A DNA stretch of 64,000 nucleotides, taken from assembly GCF_030272615.1 (NCBI RefSeq), contig NC_081408.1, forward strand, positions 304,145,450 to 304,209,449, written 5' to 3'. Each line of letters opens with the position of its first letter. The first letter of the stretch is position 1. This DNA is from Cryptomeria japonica. Lineage: Eukaryota; Streptophyta; Pinopsida; Cupressales; Cupressaceae. The position numbers were made by a program, and so were the translations under genes. The notes beneath the pieces were generated by a model. The model was not told the DNA's origin. It searched no databases and saw nothing but the letters and a program-made list of their open reading frames with translations. Below are positions 56,230-64,000 of this stretch, piece by piece.

Positions 56230-57625
56230 CTGGAGAGGTCCCAAAGGGAGGAGCTTTTGCAACACTTGATGCCTCAGAAGTTATGAAAAATCTTGGCCTT
56301 TGTGGTGGATGGATAAACTTGCCACCATGCTCTCATTCCAATCGCAAACACCCAGTAGTCTCCAAAAAGGTAACAATTCCTGTTGTAGTCGGCATTGCAA
56401 TATTGATCATGTCTCTTCTATTGGTAGTATATTCCTATAGATCATGTAGACATTCTAGTGCCCCTGCTCTCAAAGTATGGCCTCCAAAAATATCATATGA
56501 AGAACTTGTAAATGCAACTGGTGGGTTCAATGATGAAAATCTTTTAGGAATGGGTAGTTTTGGGTCTGTTTATAAAGGGATTCTAAAGAATGGAACAAAT
56601 ATTGCTGTTAAAGTTCTCAAGTTGCAAGATGAACATGTTCACCAAAGTTTCAGTAGAGAATGCAATGCATTAAAGAGAGTTCGACATCGGAATGTAATTA
56701 AAATCATTTCAGCATGCTCCAACCTTGATTTTAAGGCCTTAATTCTTCCATTCATGTCAAATGGAAGTTTAGAGAAATGGCTATACCCTCCTGAAGGGGG
56801 TAGATGCAGATTAAATTTGAGTGATCGAATAAGGATAGCAATGGAGATAGCACAAGGAATGGCATACCTCCACCATTATTGCTTTGTTCAAGTGATTCAC
56901 TGTGATCTCAAGCCCAATAATGTTCTATTAGGAGATGACATGACTTCATACATAGCAGATTTTAGCATTTCCAATATTATTTTTGAAAAATCCATGAATT
57001 CTTTGACTTCTACAGATGCACTTAAAGGATATGTTGGCTACATTGCACCGGGTACATATTTCTTGCTATTGAACTATACAATTTCACTAGTTTCCTTTGT
57101 TTATCTTATAAACCATTGAATGCATCAAATGACTAACAGGTAACTTATTCTTCTTTAATTGTTATTATAGAGTATGGAATGGGTGGAAATCTTACTACGA
57201 AAGGAGATGTGTACAGTTATGGAATTTTGATTTTAGAGTTGTTGACAAGGAAGAGACCAACAGAGGATATATTCGGTGAAGGAATGAATCTACAAAAATG
57301 GATAGAAATGCATTTTCCTAATAGAATCTCAGATGTGGTGGATAATTCTCTACTAATAGATGCTCATGAATCAGAGACATCAATGGTAATGGAATGCCTT
57401 ACTCAATTTATACAAATTGGGTTGTTTTGCACAAGGGAGTCACCTCAAGAGCGACCTGATATGACTAAGATAATTGATAGATTAAATACAATTAGAGGTG
57501 TATTTCTTGGTACCCCTAAAACTCCTCAATTACCAATAGATATTGCACCTTTTATTGATAATGAAAGAAATATGAAAATGCCTGAGAGGGAAAATAGAGG
57601 AAGTTCGTCTATATCTACATCCTAA
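56230..57625 (+). CDS. LRR-XII-type receptor kinase, transmembrane and kinase part
   Basis: It continues the upstream gene in the next frame (TGEVPKGGAFATLDASEVM, LGLCGGW; first ATG 56283). The transmembrane helix is VTIPVVVGIAILIMSLLLVV, followed by the juxtamembrane region and kinase. Exons are ...57051 and 57171-57625; the intron 57052-57170 splits a GAG codon in GYIAPEYG. Present: Gly loop LGMGSFGSVYKG, Lys in IAVKVLK, catalytic loop VIHCDLKPNNVLL. HCD instead of HRD marks a non-RD kinase, the class linked to innate immune receptors. Unusual: the Mg-binding DFG is DFS (56958-56966), from a single base GGC to AGC, which should weaken or abolish catalysis. Exon 2 has GDVYSYGILILELLTRKRPT, the invariant Arg in QERPDM, and a Ser-rich tail. 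Because of the frameshift and DFS it is probably a young pseudogene; a sequencing error could explain the frameshift only. Confidence 0.9.
57052..57170 (+). other. Intron in the receptor kinase gene, 119 bp
   Basis: Donor G|GTACAT at 57051/57052 and acceptor TTATTATAG|AG at 57170/57171. Splicing restores GYIAPEYGMGG across the junction. A single intron at this kinase position is usual for LRR-XII genes. Confidence 0.88.
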
Positions 57626-58291
57626 GCCAAAAGAATTTTTCTTGCTTTATTTCTTGTCCGATCCAAAACACATGATGTCCTAATGTATCATTTTGGATAG
57701 TATAGTCTATTGTGAGTAGATGGAATACTGTTAGAATATTTTTTGCTTGTGCTACCTATATGGTATACTACTGTGACATGATTTAGGTTCTCGCATTTGA
57801 AATTGTGAGTGGATGTGATGTATTTTGGACATATCAATCATCCCGATACAAGGTTAAATACATATCTTAATAGAATGGAAAATCTCATAAAAGAGATATA
57901 TAGTTTTTAGTATTATTAAATATAAAATATTTCGTAGTATTACTTTTATATTACTGATATTAGATTTCTCCAATCTATGACTTTAATTGCTGTTATTTTT
58001 GAATTAGACTGTGTTATTATTTTTTGCATCAATGTTTCGGATCACATTCCATGATCCATTATCAGAACAACAGAGAACTCAAAGAGACATAAGATAAATA
58101 ATTTATATTAATTTTTTGAATGCTAAATAATTGTTAAATTTATATTATTTTCACAATTATTATAAAAAAATATTTAGAAATCAATGGTTTGTTCTACATC
58201 CTCAAAACTACCAAAATCTATTTCAATCGCCATTGCTAAATGAAAAACTAAAAGACTATACATAGTATAAGGAGAATGCTATTGTTAACAG
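57626..58291 (+). other. 3' flank shared with 45102-45890
   Basis: Noncoding and AT-rich, co-linear with the flank of the receptor-kinase relic up to the GGAGAATGCTATTGTTAACA block. Confidence 0.8.
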
Positions 58292-60030
58292 AGTGTGAAA
58301 TTTTAGAACTTTAAGCCTACAAAACCAACCTTCTATAAATATTTCATTGCAAATCAGTACAGCACGAAGGACAGACATAAGGTTGAGCGGTTGAGCGGGT
58401 GAAATTTTCTCTTTTCTTTCCACAAAAAACTCTGTGTAAGATGACATGATTACAACATTCTGTACATAATCATTAACAATGCTATTTTCAGAAGAAGCAG
58501 AGTAAGTGGTCAGAGTAAGTACAGTTAAAGTCACATGTTGCTATCATATCAGTATAACATCTGTGCTAGATAGTGGAGATTATAGTGTATTCCATGAGCA
58601 TTATAGTGGAGATATGATTCATTCCCACTCTTTCTCAGTATATATTATTGAACAACAATGCCTCTCCAATTATTGAGGTGTTTGGGAAGGTGGGGATGAC
58701 AAGACCTACCTTCTTAGGCATGTTTACAGCAACATAAAAGAAAGGTATGAGAAATCTATTTGGCTTTCATTTTCTCAGTCTTATTATATTTCCAAGTTGC
58801 AATATTTACAGCAGCATAAGTTGCAATGTGAAAGCAAGGAAAGAGGTCTTTGGATTAGGTTAATTTCAAAAACAAAGATAAGAATTGACAGTTGAAAATA
58901 TTATAATACAAAAAATTAATTGTAATGGATTAGAGCATTTTGTTCTTCAATTAATGATGAAATATGGATGTGTAGACTGGTATATTTAGCCGATTTAATG
59001 ATGATATATTTGATATTTCATGCACCACCACATTTTGCTCAAGGATCCAAGTAATCTTATTTGTACAAGAAACTATTGCTTTTATACTACCTTTAGAATT
59101 GTGTTTGTATCATGCATGAAGTTTATCTGCCTTATATGACATATCGTTTATTAGTTTTATAAATTTTTAGAGTGTTAACTGACTTAATCAAATATTGGAT
59201 TATAGAGAATTTTTTTAGTTTTATCTATCTTTCCTCCCTAAACAAATTTAACATATTGGTGTAAAACAAAAGGAATGGTTTCACATTGTTTTGTCACCGG
59301 TCTTTCAAGTAATATGCATTTTGCAACCTAAATATAAATAAGATTATTGTAAATAATAGAAAGAGGGAACATAATTGCTCAAGGAATGAGAAATAGTTGA
59401 GATAGATGTAAATGTTTAATGATAAAGTGAAATGTACTAAACATAATGGAGGGTCTTGCAAATCTACATAATCATGCCTCCTATCTTTATAAAGGATATA
59501 GATGAGAATGGAAATATTGACCATATGATCTTAGTATTCTTTTTGTATATATTTGATTTATAATATGGAGCTAATAAGTATATAGAACTTTTAGTGCATA
59601 TATGTGTCTAGATTTATTACTATGTAAGTGATTATTGATTCTTTTTTAGCGTGTTTCACAGGTAGATCTCACATAAGATTTCAAATCCCTCATGTACCTT
59701 AGGTGAGTAGCCTCTAAAACGACATGTCAATGAGCCAAGTTATCTAAATGCTTAACAATTAGTCTTATACATGAATATGAATTGTGGCCAACATTTTGGC
59801 TCAATTACTAGGACCATGTGTTGATCTATATGCAATATGAAGTATGTGTCAAGTAGGGAAAACTTTAAGAAACCCCCCCCTCGGACAAGGTGTAAAAACC
59901 TGGCAAAAGGTGTATATTTGCCAAGGAAATTTTTAATTTTACTGGTGAAATTTTGCGGTTTACGGAGAAAAAATAATAATCTCCATTGGCGAATCATTCG
60001 TGATCGCTCGAAGTTTGTGAAAATCTTGGA
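58292..60030. other. AT-rich spacer
   Basis: Chance frames only (58256-58534, 59294-59524, 59752-60123). A run of seven or more C occurs at about 59873-59881. No recognised gene or element edge. Confidence 0.5.
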
Positions 60031-60335
60031 GAATTGTAATGTTTTTAAAACCCAAAAAATATTTGCATGGGCGAATTGTAATGATTTTAAAACCAGAAAA
60101 AATATTTGCATTGGCGATTTCAACCTATTTTCAAACCATTAAAAAAAAATATCGGCGATTTCAACCTATTTTCAAACCATTAAAAAAAAAAAATTGGCGA
60201 TTTCAACCTATTTTCAAACCATAAAAAAAAAAAAATTGCCGATTTCAAGCTATTTTCAAACCATGAAAAAAATATATTGGCGATTTCAACGTTTGAAATT
60301 CAACCTTTTTCCAAAACATAAAAAAAAAATATTGG
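60031..60335. repeat. Minisatellite, about 42-bp period
   Basis: The core GGCGATTTCAACCTATTTTC starts at 60113, 60154, 60196, 60238 (one change) and 60279, each followed by AAACCAT and an A-run of 6-13. Two more diverged units (GAATTGTAATG...TTTGCATGGGC) lie at about 60031-60112. Unit length is 41-42 bp. Plus-strand translation gives RFQPIFKPLKKK repeats, a by-product of the period being divisible by 3. Confidence 0.88.
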
Positions 60336-60850
60336 CACCTCAGCAGTCCCTGTCAAGTCATTAAAACACGTGGCACACAATCATCAACCCTCTACCTGAA
60401 AGAATGCCCATTAGAAAATCTCGCGACCTAGCAACAAGCCCTTACGACTATATCTCCAGCTCGCAAGCTGAAAATGCTAAGCCTTCATAACCTTGAGATC
60501 TAGCGACTAAGGGCAATTGAACCACCACTCGCCGATTCTCGACCACAAAATGTTAAGTCCTTGTCACCGCAGCGACTTGGAGATAGTGGTAACTTTAACC
60601 CTTGTCGCATACTCGCCAACATAAAATTGTTTATCTCTTAACCGCTAGCACTTCACTCGCAAGCTCGCGGCTTGATCACGTCTTCAGACATTTAACCTCG
60701 TGACTTAGCGATAACTATAAAACTTAACCACAAACTATCTAGTCTCTAGCTAACGACCTAAAAATGCTAACATTAAACAAACATGAGAGCTAGTGACAAC
60801 TGTGGTGGCAAGCTAATATGTACAAGGAATTTTTAAGGCTTGGATGTTGA
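60336..60850. other. CG-dense tract without an ORF
   Basis: Contrasts with the AT-rich surroundings. Many CpG-containing words recur: GCGAC, CTCGC, TAGCGACTA and CTCGCAAGCTCGC, with a CACGTGGCAC box at 60368. No coding frame or RNA gene recognised. Confidence 0.5.
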
Positions 60851-61614
60851 CTCATTCCTCAGGGACTAGTTTGAAGGTTTCTCCTGAGTCGAGGTTGATT
60901 AGACAAGCAAGGGCGACGGTTTCAAAGGCATAAAAGGATTGGATAGCTTCTGAGATAGAGATGGGAGATCATGGATTTCTCTGAGAAATAAGAGATTGCT
61001 TGTTGTCAGGGATTCTGAGACAGAATTTGTATAATCAAGGAAGAATAAAATCAGAACAAAATCATTCACATAAGATGAGCCTTAGCAAGATGCAGTGGAT
61101 TTGATAGGCATGACTTCTAGAGTTTAGAGTCACGTTGAAAAGCACCAAAATGATTATTGTTCATGTGAATGAGCATCACCAGATGAGGTGTTAAAACTTT
61201 ATAAATACAATGGGGTGGTGACTTAATTGGTAGAAGAGAATAGAAACCTTTTTCATTTTCCGAGAGTGGTTTTTTCCTCAGAAAGGAAGATGATGTTTGA
61301 GCAGGATCGTGCATGGAGTTGTTGTGTGCTATGTGATACTAGATGGGTGTTTTTTTTTTTCCTCTTGTGTGAGTTTGTTTATTGTTAGAGGGGTTGTGAA
61401 AGTGAGAAGGATTGTCAGAGGGGGTGTGAAATTCTTTTCTTATCAAGAAAGTCCATGCATGGCACATCCTTTGCCACTGGATGGCAGGGGGTTCGAAGAA
61501 GGAGCCCACAGAGGAATGAAAGAAGGATTTGTTTGCATGGGGAGTGGCAGCCAGTCATCTTTGTGATGACATGGAAGCTTTGACCCCTCCCCAGCATATT
61601 ATGTTTACCCTAAA
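60851..61614. other. Spacer, nothing certain
   Basis: A plus frame at 61297-61566 (89 codons) and minus frames overlap without domain similarity. Several TTCCTCAG/TCTGAGA motifs recur. No gene called. Confidence 0.4.
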
Positions 61615-61700
61615 GCTCCTCTTTCCACTTTCTCTGATCCTAGGCATGAAGGCTCAAGTTCCTCTTTCCATTTTCTCTGATCCTAGGCATGAAGGCTGAA
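61615..61700. repeat. Two 43-bp tandem units
   Basis: 61615-61657 and 61658-61700 share CTCTGATCCTAGGCATGAAG and differ at about four positions. Confidence 0.9.
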
Positions 61701-62360
61701 GCTCCTGCTATATTTTATGGGTGACTTTACTTCTTGCCAAGGCCCCATATCCCTTCCGCTAAGGGAAATGATCTTTTGGACAAAACGTAACATCTCACAC
61801 TCCATCTGAAGGCATCAGGGTGATAATGGCATGGCTCAAGCTGTTTTGACTTTTGCTTCTACCAATTTTCAGTTAAAAATTTTGATTCACGGCCAGAGCA
61901 TGGATAAAGAATACTTTTGTAATAGAATTGCATATGGCCTTTTATGTCTAATTGCTGAGAGTAAATGTTCTATTGACATGTGTCTCTTGGCCTGAAGCTT
62001 GTTGCTCCCTTTTCTTCTATAAAAAGGGAAATCAAGGCCATTAGAAGGGTTCCTTTTGGGGGGGTCTCTTGAGGGTTCCAAAATTATGGTGCCTTTGGGG
62101 TTCCTTTTTTGGTTCCAATAGTGATTCTAGACTCTAGGTGAAGGGAGCAAGTTGTATAGTCATTTACAGAGCAAATGAAAAGCATTTAGTGTCAAGCTTT
62201 GTGCAGGTTCTTGAAGGAGTTATATAGAAATTAAATTCTGATCTATTTCTCTCTGATGTATAATTCTATCTCTTTCAAATGAACAGAATCATGAGTTTTT
62301 TCATTTGTTGCATTGTTATGGTGTATGTAATTTTTCATTTAATGCTTCCTATTATGCCCA

Positions 62361-62513
62361 GGAATGCAGAATTTTTGTTAGTTTGGTATCATATTAAGGA
62401 TTCACCTCATTGTAATTGGTGGGCGGATTACTTAAGGGAAGAGGGTTTTGAGGTCCCAGAAAACTTGCCGAACATACCGATGGATAAGATACATGAAATC
62501 TTGAATGTTCACA
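62361..62513 (+). CDS. Possible internal exon of a small protein with DUF411-like motif
   Basis: Within an open frame (62279-62563) the segment LLVWYHIKDSPHCNWWADYL, then REEGFEVPENLPN and MDKIHEILNV, resembles the pattern VYK-x-P-x-C-x-C-C-x-x-W-x-x-H-L-x-x-x-GFEV of the DUF411 metal-binding family. The CGCC cluster is reduced to HCN. An acceptor-like pyrimidine-rich stretch and CAG precede it (62360 or 62368). After ILNV the frame enters a TA microsatellite, so a 3' boundary near 62510 is likely. Host gene structure on either side is not visible. The assignment rests on my reading of a short pattern. Confidence 0.3.
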
Positions 62514-62518
62514 TTGGA

Positions 62519-62540
62519 ATATATATATATATATATAATT
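62519..62540. repeat. (TA)n microsatellite
   Basis: About ten uninterrupted AT dinucleotides, followed by AT-rich degenerate copies to 62560. Confidence 0.9.
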
Positions 62541-62563
62541 TATATTCATATATACACATATAA

Positions 62564-63512
62564 TGGCAAGGATACAAAGGTCGAGATACATGTTTATTAT
62601 AGGTATGAGGAAATGCCAACTTTATGGAGGAGGGAAAACATGTACATGATAGTCATAGAACACCTCCATATACATTACATAAACATCCATAGCATATAAA
62701 ATCATAAGAGTATTAAGAATGAAAGTATCAAACACCACAAAAGATAGTAATACAACATAATTATTAAAACATGCATGCAACTCAATTAAAGGGAATATCT
62801 TTTGAGGATCCAATTCCATGATAGATGTTATAGACAAATCACACTTTCATAATCAAAGGCAAACAAGAAAACATATTCACCCACGATGAATCAACTATTA
62901 TAATTGGAAGGTCGCTTCATCAAGACAACATCAAGACAACAGACTAATGCCTTATCCTAGAGCATAGAGTCACTTACAATTCAAAGACAACCTAATAATA
63001 AACTTCAATAAGATTCATTTGCAGATAAACAGGAATGAATATGCCATTACATACACAACCCAGATTCATACAAATGATATAATCATCAGATTTGTATTTA
63101 AAAAAATGATTTCAATGGAACCGTCCCAAGAGCTTTAATTCTTTCCTTAAAAGAAATCCTAGAACAATTCCATAATCTGCCTTGTAGACACGTAAATTGA
63201 AAAACCCTTGACCATTCAATTCATAGTGAAAACATAAATTCAACACAAAGACAATTATGTGAAGATCTCAAACTGCAAATGATATTGATATTATATTCAT
63301 AACGATATCAGAAAGTAAATTCAAAATGTGATTCAGATATGCACTTATCAAATTCTTGAACAGTTGAACTATTATAACTGTAGCAGAGTTTTCAACATCA
63401 ATAAAAGTGGCCAACTGGCCATCCCTCTCTACCGATAAAAAAAAACAGTGGCCATCCCTCTCAAATTAATCTTGAAATCCTTTTATAAGATGAGGATGCA
63501 ACAAGCTTAGAA
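62564..63512. other. AT-rich spacer
   Basis: No gene recognised. Two GTGGCCATCCCTCTC-like copies at 63415-63428 and 63449-63463 form a short direct repeat. May include introns or the 3' region of the minus-strand remnant that follows. Confidence 0.45.
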
Positions 63513-64000
63513 TTACTTTGAGGAATCTTGGGTAGCAACCTGACATTTCTTCTTTTGCTTTAGCATGGCTTGCCACCTGTCCACCTCTTTGTCCTTTGGC
63601 CAACTCAATGCCTTTACCTCTTCCAACTTTGCAACTGAATCTATCCATCTGGCATCTATAACTGCCCTGGCCTCAACAATAAACTTCGCATGGTCAACCT
63701 CAACCTTGAATAGTGAATCAAACATACCGCTAAGGAAATCAGCATCAACCTGATCATCTATATGCTTGATTATTTCTTCTTCCTCCAGAATTAAATCAAA
63801 TTCCCTGTTCCAATCAAAAATTGATTTCAATTCTCCATTACTACCATAAATTTAAGGCATTAATTTACTATAACCTTCCCCAAATTTTTGCATTTTTTCA
63901 TTTATAAGCACATCCTTCCCTATGAAAAATGCATAAGCTACATTCATTACCTCCACCATGTCTTTAGTCTCACTGATCTTGGGAGGGAACTCATCATTAT
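63513..64000 (-). pseudogene. Unrecognised minus-strand coding remnant, open at the window end
   Basis: The minus frame entering from the window edge reads DEFPPKISETKDMVEVMNVA, then KDVLINEKMQKFGEGYSKLM, a TAA near 63855, and continues in the same frame as FDWNREFDLILEEEEIIKHI, through EARAVIDARWIDSVAKLEEV, to its stop at 63513. The sequence is charged and helical, with no low-complexity content, so it was or is coding. The one internal stop suggests decay, or an intron between two exons. I do not recognise the family. Confidence 0.5.

Noticed and set aside
60039-60224. ORF with RFQPIFKP repeats
   Set aside because: A translation of the 42-bp minisatellite, whose period is divisible by three; no start context or independent support.

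Overview
The window is nuclear DNA of a plant with a large, repeat-rich genome. Long AT-rich spacers, deeply nested Copia and Gypsy LTR retrotransposons, a LINE-type ORF1 with DUF4283 and CCHC motifs, and an LRR receptor kinase with a spliceosomal intron all point that way. A conifer or other gymnosperm is my best guess; I cannot name a species from sequence alone. There are no operons, rRNAs or CRISPR arrays, and I saw no tRNA gene.

Layout. 1-6450: unrecognised coding remnant, C-rich repeats, a relic Copia LTR (to about 4378) and a 963-bp TIR element (4951-5913). 6451-39383: one 33-kb nest of five LTR retroelements. Host element A (Copia, + strand) has LTRs 6451-6924 plus 24176-24933 and 38161-39383. 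Element B (Copia, minus, 6925-24170) sits in A's 5' LTR. Element E (minus, 8994-18772; no gag or pol, one long decayed Gln/Pro/Ser-rich ORF) sits in B's RNase H region. Element C (+, 25621-33091; gag-protease only) sits in A's gag. Solo LTR D (35847-37306) sits in A's RNase H region. Each insertion has a 5-bp target-site duplication (A's differs at one base). LTR divergence counted by eye gives A about 12%, B about 10%, E about 3.4% and C about 1.7%, which agrees with the nesting order.

39384-45890: a purine-rich spacer, then a decayed LRR receptor-kinase copy split by a Tourist-like MITE (41625-42107) and a TRIM (42706-43069). 46783-48116 and 50262-52105: two minus-strand LINE-type elements that carry ORF1 but no ORF2. 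54415-57625: the better-preserved LRR-XII-type receptor kinase, with a one-base frameshift before the transmembrane segment and DFS in place of DFG. 57626-64000: spacer with a 42-bp minisatellite, a CG-rich tract, a possible small exon resembling DUF411, and an unrecognised minus-strand coding remnant running off the window.

How parts relate: C and E belong to different families but carry the same 19-nt primer-binding sequence and lack reverse transcriptase and integrase, so both must be mobilised in trans. The two receptor-kinase copies form a segmental duplication that includes the 3' flank. The only near-intact host-type gene is the 54.4-kb receptor kinase; the LINE ORF1 and element C's gag are the only other long open frames.
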